Positions 16,471 through 26,435 of a stretch of DNA of 64,000 nt are shown here, in pieces. The position numbers and the translations under genes are program-made. This stretch comes from Tenacibaculum aquimarinum (GTDB lineage: Bacteria > Bacteroidota > Bacteroidia > Flavobacteriales > Flavobacteriaceae): assembly GCF_022478115.1 (NCBI RefSeq), contig NZ_JAKGSC010000008.1, positions 1 to 64,000 on the forward strand, read 5' to 3'. Numbering within the stretch: position 1 is the stretch's first letter; each line of letters begins with the position of its first letter. Below the pieces are notes generated by a model. The model was not told the DNA's origin, made no database searches, and was given only the letters and a program-made list of their open reading frames with translations.

Positions 16471-17724
16471 ATGTTAGACAATAATCAATTATTACGCTTT
16501 ACTACAGCAGGTAGTGTAGATGATGGGAAAAGTACGTTAATAGGACGTTTACTTTATGATTCTAAATCTATATTTGAAGATCAATTAGAAGCTATAACAA
16601 ACACAAGTAAAAAGAAAGGACATGAAGGTGTTGATTTAGCCCTTTTTACTGATGGTTTACGTGATGAAAGAGAGCAAGGAATTACTATAGATGTTGCTTA
16701 TAGGTATTTTACAACACCTAAAAGAAAATTTATTATTGCAGATACACCTGGGCACATTCAATATACCAGAAACATGGTAACAGGAGCTTCAACTGCTAAT
16801 GTTGCTACAATTTTAATTGATGCAAGACATGGAGTTATTGAGCAAACCAAAAGACATGCCTTTATTGCGTCTTTATTACAAATTCCACACATTATTGTCT
16901 GTGTTAATAAAATGGACCTTGTAGATTATTCAGAAAAAGTATACAATGACATTGTTAGACAGTTTGAAGATATTTCTTCTAAAATGTTAGTTACAGATGT
17001 AAGGTTTATACCTATGAGTGCCTTAAATGGAGACAATGTTGTAAACAAGTCTAAAAATATGCCTTGGTTTCAAGGAGCTCCAATGTTGCACACATTGGAA
17101 ACTATGCATATAAGTAGTGATATTAATAAAGTTGATGCAAGGTTTCCTGTTCAAACTGTATTAAGACCTCAAAGAGATGGTTTTATTGATTATAGAGGAT
17201 ATGCAGGACGTATTTCAAGTGGAATTTTTAGAAAAGGAGATGAAGTTACAGTTATGCCTTCAGGTTTTACTTCAAAAATAAAAAGTATTGACTTGCATGA
17301 TAAAGCCTTAGAAGAGGCATACGCGCCAATGTCAGTTTCTATTACTCTTGAAGATGATATTGATATTAGTAGAGGAGACATGATTGTTCGTTCTAAAAAT
17401 AAACCTGAGGCATTACAAGATCTAGAAGTAATGTTGTGTTGGTTAAATAATTCTTCAGCAAAACCTAGGGCAAAATATACTATAAAGCATACTTCAAACG
17501 ATCAAAAAGCAATGATTAAAGAGGTGGTTTATAAGATTGATATAAATACTCTAGAAAGAAATAATGAGGATAAGGACCTTAATATGAACGATATTTCAAA
17601 GGTTAGAATAAGAACTACTAAGCCTTTAATGGTCGATTCCTATAGAGAAAACAGAACAACAGGAAGTATAATTCTTGTTGATGATGCTACTAATGAAACC
17701 GTAGCGGCAGGAATGATTGTCTAG
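16471..17724 (+). CDS. cysN: Sulfate adenylyltransferase subunit 1 (GTPase)
   Basis: 417 residues. GTP hydrolysis by CysN drives APS formation by CysD. G1 AGSVDDGKSTLIG (residues 12-24), G3 DTPGH, G4 NKMD, followed by elongation-factor-like beta-barrel domains with RPQRDGFIDYRGYAGRI. There is no fused CysC domain, in line with the separate cysC gene. It is shorter than the enterobacterial protein (about 475 residues) but has all GTPase motifs. Confidence 0.95.
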   Translation: MLDNNQLLRFTTAGSVDDGKSTLIGRLLYDSKSIFEDQLEAITNTSKKKGHEGVDLALFTDGLRDEREQGITIDVAYRYFTTPKRKFIIADTPGHIQYTRNMVTGASTANVATILIDARHGVIEQTKRHAFIASLLQIPHIIVCVNKMDLVDYSEKVYNDIVRQFEDISSKMLVTDVRFIPMSALNGDNVVNKSKNMPWFQGAPMLHTLETMHISSDINKVDARFPVQTVLRPQRDGFIDYRGYAGRISSGIFRKGDEVTVMPSGFTSKIKSIDLHDKALEEAYAPMSVSITLEDDIDISRGDMIVRSKNKPEALQDLEVMLCWLNNSSAKPRAKYTIKHTSNDQKAMIKEVVYKIDINTLERNNEDKDLNMNDISKVRIRTTKPLMVDSYRENRTTGSIILVDDATNETVAAGMIV

Positions 17725-17747
17725 AATCATAACATAAAAAAATAAAA

Positions 17748-20153
17748 ATGAATTATATAAAATATTTTTTAGTCTTAGTACTATTATTTAGTGTGCCCAA
17801 TACCGTCTTTTCTCAAGAAATAGATTTGGAAAAAACAACTACCTTTAAAGTGGATGAAATGTCTGATGAGCAAGTAGCTGCTTATTGGAAGGCTCTACAA
17901 GATAAAGGATATCAATTAAGTGAGTTAGAGTCTTTAGCTAAGTTAAGAGGTATCCCTGCTTCAGAAATTTTAAAATTTAAGCAAAGGCTTTCTGGGTTAT
18001 CTAGTAAAGATAATAGTAATTCAAACGGTGAAACAACTACTAGCCAGGGTAATGACCCTAGCTTTGGGCATAGTGGTTTAAATGCCAAAGACTTTAAAAG
18101 GAGCAATCTATTTGGTTTTGATTTTTTTTCTAATCCTAATATTACATTTGCACCAAATTTAAACTTAGCAACTCCCTCTAGTTATCAATTAGGGCCAGGA
18201 GATGAGTTATTAATTGATATTTGGGGTGCTGCCGAAAATAATTATAGTGAAAGAGTTGGTGTAGATGGAGCAATAAGAATTGAAAATGTAGGTCCAGTTT
18301 ATGTAAGTGGCTTATCAATTGATAAAGCAAAATCTAAAATAACCTCATATTTAAGTAAAATCTATAGAGGAGTTAAAGCTCCTAAATCTAGTTACAGTAA
18401 AGTAAATGTGGATGTTTCTTTAATTAATGTTAGAACAGTTCAAGTTAATATTATAGGTGAAGTTAAAGTTCCTGGTACTTATTCTCTTAGTGCCCTATCT
18501 TCAGTTTTAAATGCATTATATGCTGCTGGAGGACCAACTATGAATGGTACCTTTAGAAATATTAAAATATTTAGAGATGGTAAACAATTAGCTGTATTTG
18601 ACGTTTATAAATATTTAACTAAAGGGAGTCAAGAAGGAAATGTATTAGTTAGAGATCAAGACATTATTATTGTAGACTCTTATAAAAATAAAGTAAGAGT
18701 TGACGGAAAGGTAAAAAGACAAGGTTATTATGAATTTATACCGGGAGAAACAATAAGTGATTTAATTAATTACTTTGGAGGATTTAAATCAGATTCTTAT
18801 AAAGATATAATTTCAGTTAAAAGAATAAACGGAAATAAAAAAGAGATTAGTGAAGTTAATTTAAAAGAAAATAAAAACTTCATTTTAAAAGATGGAGATT
18901 ATTTTACGGTTCAAGAAATTATAGATCGTTATGAAAATCGAGTTACTATTGTAGGAGCAGTATATAGACCAGGCGATTTTCAATTAACCGATGGATTAAC
19001 AGTTTTAGATTTAATTAATAAAGCAGCTGGTATTAGAGATAATGCTTTTTTAGATAGAGGTATTATTCAGAGAACTATTAATGATACAGAAAAAGAAATT
19101 ATTTCTTTTTCTGTAAGTAAGGTTTTAAATAATACAGAAGTAATTAAATTAAAAAGAGAAGATAAAATTCGTATTTATAGTTCGAATGAACTTAAAGAAG
19201 AGTATACAGTTTCTATTGATGGGGCTATTAATAATCCTCAAACTATTCCCTTTGTAGAAAATATGCAAGTTGAAGATCTAATTGTCATTTCTGGCGGATA
19301 TAAAGAAGGTGCTGATGCTTCAACAATTGATATTTCTAGAAGAGCAAATGATGGTACTTTTAAAACTATTAGTGAAAATATAAGACTTTCTTCAACGAAC
19401 GAATTAAAAAGCGAGAATAATAAAGCTATATTTTTAAAACCTTTTGATAGAGTTTCCGTAAGATATATTAAAGGTTTTACTACACAAAAAAGTGTGTCTG
19501 TTGAAGGCGAGGCTAATTATCCAGGAAAGTATTCTTTAGAAAATAAAGAAGAAAGAATATCAGATTTATTAGAAAAAGCAGGGGGCTTATCTCCATATTC
19601 TTATGTTAAAGGAGCATCTTTAATTAGAAAGTCAATAGATGAAGTTTCTGAAAGTGGGCAAGATAAAGCTATCGCTAGTTTAAATAAAAAACAAGATTCT
19701 GTAAAGATTTCTATAAAAGGAGAAAATAGAATAGGGATAAACTTAGAAGAAATTATAAAGAATAAAAATTCTAAATTTGACTTAATTTTAAAGGAAGGAG
19801 ATAGGTTAATTATACCTTCAGTAAAACAGACAGTAGAAGTGCAAGGGGAAGTTTTATCTCCTACAGTAATAAGGTATGATAAATCAAATTCATTAAAAGA
19901 TTATATTAATAATGCTGGAGGTTTTTCAGAAAATGCAAGAAAGAGTAAAACTTATGTCGTTTATGCAAATGGAGATATAAAATCTACAAAAAAGTTTTTA
20001 TTCTTCAAGTCTTACCCTAAACTTGAACCTGGAGCATTGATATTAGTTCCTCATAAATCTGTAGTTAAAAATTCATTATCTATCCAAGAGGTTTTAGGTA
20101 TAACTACAAGTATAACAACATTAGGAATATTAATTAACTCGTTGTCTAAATAG
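17748..20153 (+). CDS. Wza-like polysaccharide export protein with six SLBB repeats
   Basis: 801 residues, about twice the length of classical Wza. A Sec signal peptide ends near residue 22 (VFSQEID), with no lipobox cysteine. The polysaccharide export domain begins at YQLGPGDELLIDIWG (about residues 146-160). Six SLBB-type units follow, each with a G-x-V/A-x-x-P-G start and an AGG-like end, near residues 231, 315, 398, 487, 582 and 695. A hydrophobic C-terminal segment (VLGITTSITTLGILINSL) may cross the outer membrane. It should form the outer-membrane channel with the Wzz-like protein encoded six bases downstream. Confidence 0.9.
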   Translation: MNYIKYFLVLVLLFSVPNTVFSQEIDLEKTTTFKVDEMSDEQVAAYWKALQDKGYQLSELESLAKLRGIPASEILKFKQRLSGLSSKDNSNSNGETTTSQGNDPSFGHSGLNAKDFKRSNLFGFDFFSNPNITFAPNLNLATPSSYQLGPGDELLIDIWGAAENNYSERVGVDGAIRIENVGPVYVSGLSIDKAKSKITSYLSKIYRGVKAPKSSYSKVNVDVSLINVRTVQVNIIGEVKVPGTYSLSALSSVLNALYAAGGPTMNGTFRNIKIFRDGKQLAVFDVYKYLTKGSQEGNVLVRDQDIIIVDSYKNKVRVDGKVKRQGYYEFIPGETISDLINYFGGFKSDSYKDIISVKRINGNKKEISEVNLKENKNFILKDGDYFTVQEIIDRYENRVTIVGAVYRPGDFQLTDGLTVLDLINKAAGIRDNAFLDRGIIQRTINDTEKEIISFSVSKVLNNTEVIKLKREDKIRIYSSNELKEEYTVSIDGAINNPQTIPFVENMQVEDLIVISGGYKEGADASTIDISRRANDGTFKTISENIRLSSTNELKSENNKAIFLKPFDRVSVRYIKGFTTQKSVSVEGEANYPGKYSLENKEERISDLLEKAGGLSPYSYVKGASLIRKSIDEVSESGQDKAIASLNKKQDSVKISIKGENRIGINLEEIIKNKNSKFDLILKEGDRLIIPSVKQTVEVQGEVLSPTVIRYDKSNSLKDYINNAGGFSENARKSKTYVVYANGDIKSTKKFLFFKSYPKLEPGALILVPHKSVVKNSLSIQEVLGITTSITTLGILINSLSK

Positions 20154-20159
20154 TTATAA

Positions 20160-21263
20160 ATGTCTAAAGAAAACAACATAGAATCGGAAAGTGATTTACA
20201 AGAAATAGATTTAGTTAGTTTAATCAAAACCTTAGTAAATAAAAAGAAAACTATATATAGGCTATTATTTATATTTATGGTAATAGGTTTGTTTTTAGCA
20301 GTTTTTACGCCTAAAGAGTATACTGGATCTACAATTTTTGTGCCTCAAGGAACTGATGGTAAAAAATCTGGTGGTTTGGGAGGTTTAGCAGCTTTGGCTG
20401 GTATTAATATTGGTGGTGGAGCTGGAGATTCTGGAATACCTTTAAATCTTTACCCAGAGATTATTAATAGCATACCTTTTCAAAAGGAATTAGTAAAAAC
20501 ACCATTAACAATTAAAGGACAGGAAAGTAAAATAACTTATAAAGAATATTATGATTCAGTATATAACCCTGGTTTCCTATTTCATTTAAAGAAATATACC
20601 ATTGGTCTTCCAGGCTTTCTTATTAATAAGTTTAAAGGCGAAGCTAAAGATAATGTTCAATCTAAGGTAGATTCTGATAGTATTTTTCATATTACATTCA
20701 AAGAAAAAAAATTATTCGATCAACTTAAAAGCCAAATTTCATTATCTGTAGATAGAAACGATAATTTTATTACGTTAAAAGCAAAAATGCCAGAAGCAAT
20801 TTCCGCTGCCGAATTAACTTATAGTGCTGAGAAAATATTAGAGAAGTACATTATAGATTATAAGATAAAAAAATCTTCAGAAAAATTAAGTTTTATAAAT
20901 AAAAGATTCTCTGAAAAGAAAAAAGTTTTTTTAGAAAAACAGCAACAACTAGCAAGTTTTCAAGATAGAAATAGATATTCAAACTCTGCTCGTTCACAAT
21001 CTAGATTAACTTCACTTCAATCAGAATTTGATCTAGCTTATAATATTTATAATGAACTAGCACAACAAATTGAAACTCAAAAGATTCAAGTAAAAGAAGA
21101 TACTCCAATTTTTACAGTTATTAAGCCTGTATCTGTTCCTATGGAAAAATCTGCTCCAAACAAATTAAGTATATTTTTAGTTTGGACATTTTTTGGTTTT
21201 TTCCTGGGTATTGTTTTGGTTTTTGGGAGAGAGTTTTATAATAATTACAAATTAAAAAACTAA
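20160..21263 (+). CDS. Wzz-type chain-length/co-polymerase protein without kinase domain
   Basis: 367 residues. Two membrane helices bracket a periplasmic domain: one near residues 37-52 (LFIFMVIGLFLAVFT) and one near 340-357 (FLVWTFFGFFLGIVLVFG), the second preceded by the Pro-rich VIKPVSVPMEKSAPNK that marks this family. A coiled-coil-prone stretch (residues 235-310) lies between. There is no Walker A, Walker B or terminal tyrosine cluster, so it lacks the Wzc-type kinase. It sets chain length and bridges to the Wza-like channel. Confidence 0.88.
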   Translation: MSKENNIESESDLQEIDLVSLIKTLVNKKKTIYRLLFIFMVIGLFLAVFTPKEYTGSTIFVPQGTDGKKSGGLGGLAALAGINIGGGAGDSGIPLNLYPEIINSIPFQKELVKTPLTIKGQESKITYKEYYDSVYNPGFLFHLKKYTIGLPGFLINKFKGEAKDNVQSKVDSDSIFHITFKEKKLFDQLKSQISLSVDRNDNFITLKAKMPEAISAAELTYSAEKILEKYIIDYKIKKSSEKLSFINKRFSEKKKVFLEKQQQLASFQDRNRYSNSARSQSRLTSLQSEFDLAYNIYNELAQQIETQKIQVKEDTPIFTVIKPVSVPMEKSAPNKLSIFLVWTFFGFFLGIVLVFGREFYNNYKLKN

Positions 21264-21270
21264 CGAATAA

Positions 21271-22239
21271 ATGAAAAATTTCGCACTTATAGGAGCAAGC
21301 GGTTATATAGCGCCAAGGCATTTAAAAGCAATTAAAGATACTAATAATAATTTACTTGCAGCATTAGACAAATTTGATAGTGTTGGTATAATGGATAGCT
21401 ATTTCCCAGATGCTGCATTTTTCGTTGAAACTGAAAGATTTGACAGACATCTTGAGAAATTAAAGTATGATAATAATATTGATGTTGATTATGTTAGTAT
21501 TTGTACTCCAAACTATTTACATGATTCTCATATTAGAATGGCTTTACGAAGAGGTGCAGATGCAATATGTGAAAAACCTTTAGTTCTTAATCCATGGAAT
21601 CTAGATGCACTTCAAAAAATGGAGATCGAGTCTGGTCAAAAAGTTTATAATATTTTACAATTAAGATTACACCAAAGTATTATAGATTTAAAGAAGAAAA
21701 TTGATGCAGCTCCAAAAGATAAAATTTTTGATGTAGATTTAACATATTTAACATCTAGAGGAAGTTGGTATTATACATCGTGGAAAGGAGATTTATCAAA
21801 GTCTGGTGGAATAGCAACTAATATTGGTGTTCATTTTTATGATATGTTATCTTATATTTTTGGTAAGGTTAAAAAAAATGTTGTTAATATTCACACCCAT
21901 GATAGAGCAGCAGGTTATTTAGAGTTTGATAGAGCAAGAGTTCGTTGGTTTTTATCAATAAACTATGATGTTTTACCAGAAGAAGTTAAGGCAAAAGGAC
22001 AAAGAACATATAGATCTATTACTGTTGAAGGTGAAGAATTAGAGTTTTCAGGAGGTTTTACTGATTTACATACGAAAGTGTATAAAGGAATAATTGATGG
22101 TGAAGGTTATGGTTTAGAAGATGCAAGACAAGCTATAGAGATTGTTCATGAAATAAGAAATTCTACTCCTATTGGATTAAAGAATGACTATCATCCATTT
22201 GCAAAATTACCGTTAGCAGAACACCCTTTTAATAAATAA
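21271..22239 (+). CDS. Gfo/Idh/MocA oxidoreductase, WbpB/WlbA type
   Basis: 322 residues. WbpB/WlbA oxidises UDP-GlcNAcA at C3 to the 3-keto sugar, the step before transamination in UDP-2,3-diacetamido-2,3-dideoxy-uronate synthesis. The N-terminus MKNFALIGASGYIAPRHLKA is characteristic of this subgroup, as are VSICTPNYLHDSHIRMAL, the EKPLVLNPWN motif with the catalytic lysine, and GGIATNIGVHFYDML. The WbpI-like epimerase at 26407 belongs to the same pathway, but dedicated WbpD and WbpE genes are not evident. Confidence 0.87.
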   Translation: MKNFALIGASGYIAPRHLKAIKDTNNNLLAALDKFDSVGIMDSYFPDAAFFVETERFDRHLEKLKYDNNIDVDYVSICTPNYLHDSHIRMALRRGADAICEKPLVLNPWNLDALQKMEIESGQKVYNILQLRLHQSIIDLKKKIDAAPKDKIFDVDLTYLTSRGSWYYTSWKGDLSKSGGIATNIGVHFYDMLSYIFGKVKKNVVNIHTHDRAAGYLEFDRARVRWFLSINYDVLPEEVKAKGQRTYRSITVEGEELEFSGGFTDLHTKVYKGIIDGEGYGLEDARQAIEIVHEIRNSTPIGLKNDYHPFAKLPLAEHPFNK

Positions 22240-22270
22240 CCAAGAAACTTTAAAATAGGAGTTTGTTTTA

Positions 22271-23533
22271 ATGAAAATATTTACAAATATTTTTAAGTCA
22301 GAGTTTGCAAAGAATGTACTAACTTTAATGACTGGTACAACTATTGCGCAAGCAATACCTATTGCAGTAACACCAATATTAACAAGGATTTATACTCCTG
22401 AAGACTTTGGAATATTTGCTCTTTTTTTAGCAATAACAGCAATTACTGGTGCCATTGCAAATGCACAATATGAAAAAGCTATTGTTTTACCAGAAAAGGA
22501 TGAAGATGCGCTTAATCTTCTTTCGTTAAGTGTAATAATATCTACAGTATTTAGTGTTTTACTATTAATTTTAGTTTTATTATTTAAAGATAAGTTTGCT
22601 TTACTTCTTGGAGATGAGAAAATAGGTAATTGGTTATTTTTAGTTCCTATATCTACATTTTTGATTGGGCTTTTTAATGCATTAAGTTTTTTTAATATTA
22701 GAAAAAAGAAGTTTAAAAATGTTTCAACTTCTTTAGTTACTAAATCAACTTCTTTAACATTAACTCAAACGTTATTAGGTTTTATATTAAGTAGTCCAGT
22801 TGGTTTAATCATTGGTCAAATTGTTTCTAATTTTACAGGAAATACAGTTTTATACAAAACTGTTAAAGAACAAAAAGAAAATTTTACATTCTCTAAAATT
22901 GAAGTTAAAAAGCAAGCCAAGTTATATAAAAAGTTTCCACAGTTTTCATTACCCTCAATTTTTTTAAATTCAATTAATTTAAATTTAATTAATTTTATAA
23001 TTACTGCTATTGCATCTACTGTAACCTTAGGTTTCTATTCATTATCTCAAAGAATTTTAGGTGTCCCCTCTAGAGTTATCGGTGCTAGTTTTAGTCAAGT
23101 TTATTTTCAAAAAGCTAGTGATGAGTATAAGTTGAAAGGTAATACTAATTTAGTTTTTCAGAGAACACTTAAAAAGCTAATATTAATTTCGGTACCAATA
23201 TTTTTAGTTTTATTTATTTTTGCAGAGCCATTATTTGAATTTGCTTTTGGAGATGAATGGAGGATAGCAGGAACATATACTAAAATTTTAATACCTTTAG
23301 CTTTAGCAAGATTTGTTAGTAGTTCTCTTTCTGTGACATTAAGTGTACATCAAAAACAACAGTTTAGTTTATATATAAATTTGTTGTTATTAAGTACAAC
23401 TATTATTTTGTTTATGATTACAAAATATTATAATATTGGTTTTGAAGAATTTCTTAAAATATATTCTTATATTCTTGCATTTGAATATGTACTTTTTATT
23501 TTAATCTATAATAGAATATCTAAAGGCAAATAA
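22271..23533 (+). CDS. Wzx-like oligosaccharide flippase 1
   Basis: 420 residues with about twelve hydrophobic segments and the polysaccharide-biosynthesis flippase N-terminus (LTLMTGTTIAQAIPIAVTPI, then LTRIYTPEDFGIFALFLA). It would move undecaprenyl-linked repeat units across the inner membrane. The locus encodes a second, different flippase at 38896-40131. Substrate is not predictable. Confidence 0.88.
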   Translation: MKIFTNIFKSEFAKNVLTLMTGTTIAQAIPIAVTPILTRIYTPEDFGIFALFLAITAITGAIANAQYEKAIVLPEKDEDALNLLSLSVIISTVFSVLLLILVLLFKDKFALLLGDEKIGNWLFLVPISTFLIGLFNALSFFNIRKKKFKNVSTSLVTKSTSLTLTQTLLGFILSSPVGLIIGQIVSNFTGNTVLYKTVKEQKENFTFSKIEVKKQAKLYKKFPQFSLPSIFLNSINLNLINFIITAIASTVTLGFYSLSQRILGVPSRVIGASFSQVYFQKASDEYKLKGNTNLVFQRTLKKLILISVPIFLVLFIFAEPLFEFAFGDEWRIAGTYTKILIPLALARFVSSSLSVTLSVHQKQQFSLYINLLLLSTTIILFMITKYYNIGFEEFLKIYSYILAFEYVLFILIYNRISKGK

Positions 23534-23534
23534 T

Positions 23535-24083
23535 ATGAGTTGGAAAATTAATTTAATTAAAAAAATTTTTTCAAAAAAAATAAGCGCTAGAATTATATTT
23601 TTAGGACCAAAAAGATTTGTTCAATATTTTATAGCACAAAAAATTTTTAGAATTAATTCTAATGTACCTTGGCCAGTACATTGGTCTTCTACAGTTACAC
23701 ACCCTAATAATATCAAGAAAAAATCTCAGCTCCCTTTTTTGGGACATCACTTTGGATGTTATATTCAAGCCAATAATGGTATTCATATAGGATATAATTT
23801 AAGATATGGACCTAATGTGCATATAGTATCTGCAAGTCATGACTTAAATGATTATGAAAAACATACCAAAGGGAAACCTATTATTATTGGTGATAATTGT
23901 TGGATTGGGGCTGGAGCAATTATTTTGCCAGAAGTGGAATTAGGAAATCACATAATTGTAGCTGCAGGATCTGTTGTTACAAAATCGTTTAAAGAAAATA
24001 ATGTTTTAATAGCCGGTATACCTGCTAAAATAGTAAAAGAATTAGAGTCATATTCAGGTAAATTTAATGGAATTGAAAAGTAA
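23535..24083 (+). CDS. Left-handed beta-helix acyltransferase
   Basis: 182 residues. Hexapeptide-repeat (LbH) O-acyltransferase, related to the maltose/galactoside acetyltransferase group: the active-site-like HIVSASHDLNDYEKH, then IIIGDNCWIGAGAIILPEVE and IIVAAGSVVTKSF. It probably acetylates a sugar of the repeat unit, with acetyl-CoA as likely donor. It lacks the N-terminal Rossmann part of PglD. It starts right after the flippase and overlaps the sulfotransferase gene by 17 bases. Confidence 0.85.
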   Translation: MSWKINLIKKIFSKKISARIIFLGPKRFVQYFIAQKIFRINSNVPWPVHWSSTVTHPNNIKKKSQLPFLGHHFGCYIQANNGIHIGYNLRYGPNVHIVSASHDLNDYEKHTKGKPIIIGDNCWIGAGAIILPEVELGNHIIVAAGSVVTKSFKENNVLIAGIPAKIVKELESYSGKFNGIEK

Positions 24084-25089
24084 TAACTTTATAGAAAGCC
24101 CAATTTTTGTAATTGGTTGTCCTCGTTCTGGTACAACTTTATTGAGATTAATACTTAATTCTCACTCCGAGATATCTATACCTCATGAGTTTTTTTTAGT
24201 TGAAAAAGTAATAGAAAAATTCGGGAGTATTGAAAATATTAATATAAAAGAAGCTTTAGATTTTATTTCTTCACTAAAAAAATACAAACATTATCAAGAT
24301 TGGAATTTAAATGAAAAAGATTTAATCTTAAACATTAAAAAACATTCAAGTTTAACTAAAAACAAATTAATTCAATTAGTTTATTTAGCATATCTGAAGA
24401 CTCAAAATGGAAGTAAAATAATTTGGGGAGATAAAAATATTGGTTCCTTATCTTTTATTGAAGAAATAATTGAAATTTTCCCTAAAGCTAAATTTATACA
24501 TATTGTTAGAGATGGAAGAGATGTAGCTTCCTCATTAAAAAAAGTTAAATGGGATTTTTATAAATTTCCCAATCTAAAATATAGATATGTAAATAATATA
24601 AAAGGAACAGCTTTAACTTGGAATGATGGTTTAAGTCTTATAAGTAAAAATAAAAAGAACTTTAATAAAAATAATTTTTTTGAATTAAAGTATGAAGACC
24701 TAGTAGTTAGTCCAGAATCTATAGTACATAATTTATGTAATTATATTAATGTAGATTTTGAAATTGAAATGCTTGAGTTTTATAAGCCTAAAAAAGGAAA
24801 AGAAATATCTAATGAAAGGTTAAAGAATACTCATGAGAATACTCAAAAACCAATTCTTAAAAATAATTTTAATAAATATTTAAATACTTATTCAGAAAAG
24901 GAAATAGCAATTTTTGAAAGGTTTTCTAAAGAGAATTTATTACTATTTAATTATAAAACAAACCAAGAATATTTTAAAGTATCTAACACATCATTTTTTT
25001 TAAATAATGTAAAATATTTTTTCCAGCACAATATAAATTTATTAATACTGAATTTTAAAATAGTAATAAAAAGAATTATTAATAGATGA
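24067..25089 (+). CDS. PAPS-dependent sulfotransferase
   Basis: 340 residues of the P-loop sulfotransferase family. It transfers the sulfuryl group of PAPS to an acceptor, here most likely a sugar hydroxyl. The 5'-phosphosulfate loop is GCPRSGTTLLRLIL at residues 17-30, and the 3'-phosphate site is HIVRDGRDVASSLKKVKW near residues 144-161. A C-terminal hydrophobic stretch could associate with the membrane. It overlaps the upstream acyltransferase gene by 17 bases and the next gene by four (ATGA). Together with cysC/D/N/Q in the same run it makes a self-contained sulfation module. Acceptor unknown. Confidence 0.9.
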   Translation: MELKSNNFIESPIFVIGCPRSGTTLLRLILNSHSEISIPHEFFLVEKVIEKFGSIENINIKEALDFISSLKKYKHYQDWNLNEKDLILNIKKHSSLTKNKLIQLVYLAYLKTQNGSKIIWGDKNIGSLSFIEEIIEIFPKAKFIHIVRDGRDVASSLKKVKWDFYKFPNLKYRYVNNIKGTALTWNDGLSLISKNKKNFNKNNFFELKYEDLVVSPESIVHNLCNYINVDFEIEMLEFYKPKKGKEISNERLKNTHENTQKPILKNNFNKYLNTYSEKEIAIFERFSKENLLLFNYKTNQEYFKVSNTSFFLNNVKYFFQHNINLLILNFKIVIKRIINR

Positions 25090-26435
25090 TTACAATATCA
25101 ATAAATAAAAAATTTGAAAAGGAGAAAAGATATATCCTAGATGTGTTTTTTTCTGATTTTTTAGGGCTGAGTTATACAATTAATGTTACTGAGGACGATA
25201 ATTATACTATAACATTAGGTAATAATAAAATTTTAGTTGTTGACTCTTTTTTTAATAAACTAGACAATCAAGAGTATATTCATTTAAATAACATTCCTAA
25301 AGAAATAAATTATTTGAAACCAGACTTTTTAGGTTATGAAATTCCGATCCTTTATGGAGAAGGAACAATTAAAAATGAACCTAGAAAAATAATAGTAAAT
25401 GCAGATATTTTTGCATCAGCTTTTTTTATGTTAACTCGTTGGGAAGAAATTTTAATTAAGGAACGAGACCAACACAATAGGGTTTCATCAAAGTCTTCCT
25501 TAGCTTATAAATTCAATTTTTTAAACAAGCCAATAGTAAATGAATATGTAGAGCTATTATGGGGTTTATTATTAGAATCTGGAATTGACCAAAAGAGAAA
25601 AGAAAAGAAATTCAATATAATTCCTACTCATGATGTAGATTTACCAAGACATTGGTGGAGTTTTAAAGATTTTTTAAAAAATTCAATAGGAGATTTAGTT
25701 AAAAGGAAAGACCCAAAAGCTTTTTTGTTTTCTTGTAAGAATTACTATAAGAAAATAGTAAATAACCAAGACCCTTTTGATACCTTTGATTATTTAATGG
25801 ATGTTTCTGAAAAATATGATTTAAAATCACATTTTTTTTTCATGAGCGGCGGAACATCAAAAAAAGATAATTATTATAAAATTAATCACCCTGTAGTTTT
25901 AGATATTATTCAAAAAATAAATAAAAGAGAACATGTAATTGGTTTTCATCCATCTTATAATGCTTATAATAACAACGAGCAATATAAAAAAGAATTAGAA
26001 GCATTACAGTCCGTGTCGCCACAACCAATAAAAACAGGAAGAGAACATTTTTTACGTTTTGAAAACCCAACCACTTGGCAAATTTGGAATGATAATAACA
26101 TGGATTGGGAAAGCACTATGACCTATTTTGATAAAGCTGGATTTAGATGTGGTGTGTGTTATCCTTTTAAAACTTTTAATGTAAAAACAAGAGAATCTCT
26201 AGATTTGATTGAAAAACCATTGATAGTAATGGAAGGAAGTTTCATAACTTATGGTAAATTTACACCAAAGAAAATGCAAGCTGAAATACAGTTATTAGTA
26301 GATCAAGTTAAAAGATTTAATGGAGAGTTTGTTTTTTTGTGGCATAATTCAGCATTTAACACTAAATTATGGAAACCTTATCAAGAGATATATAAAAAAA
26401 TTATAGATGAAAATTATAACAATAATAGGAGCTAG
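25086..26435 (+). CDS. Polysaccharide deacetylase-family protein
   Basis: 449 residues. The N-terminal 150 residues resemble the extra domain found ahead of Bacteroidota deacetylases, and a NodB-like domain begins at IIPTHDVDLPRHW near residue 180 (the THDVD aspartates as metal/base candidates), followed by HFFFMSGG and GFHPSYNAY. No signal peptide, so it is probably cytoplasmic and may act on lipid-linked or nucleotide-linked sugars. It overlaps the WbpI-like gene by 29 bases. It could remove N-acetyl groups from repeat-unit sugars. Confidence 0.8.
   Translation: MITISINKKFEKEKRYILDVFFSDFLGLSYTINVTEDDNYTITLGNNKILVVDSFFNKLDNQEYIHLNNIPKEINYLKPDFLGYEIPILYGEGTIKNEPRKIIVNADIFASAFFMLTRWEEILIKERDQHNRVSSKSSLAYKFNFLNKPIVNEYVELLWGLLLESGIDQKRKEKKFNIIPTHDVDLPRHWWSFKDFLKNSIGDLVKRKDPKAFLFSCKNYYKKIVNNQDPFDTFDYLMDVSEKYDLKSHFFFMSGGTSKKDNYYKINHPVVLDIIQKINKREHVIGFHPSYNAYNNNEQYKKELEALQSVSPQPIKTGREHFLRFENPTTWQIWNDNNMDWESTMTYFDKAGFRCGVCYPFKTFNVKTRESLDLIEKPLIVMEGSFITYGKFTPKKMQAEIQLLVDQVKRFNGEFVFLWHNSAFNTKLWKPYQEIYKKIIDENYNNNRS

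Noticed and set aside
20160..21263. Wzc-type tyrosine autokinase
   Set aside because: The protein stops after the second membrane helix; no Walker A/B motifs or terminal tyrosine cluster are present.
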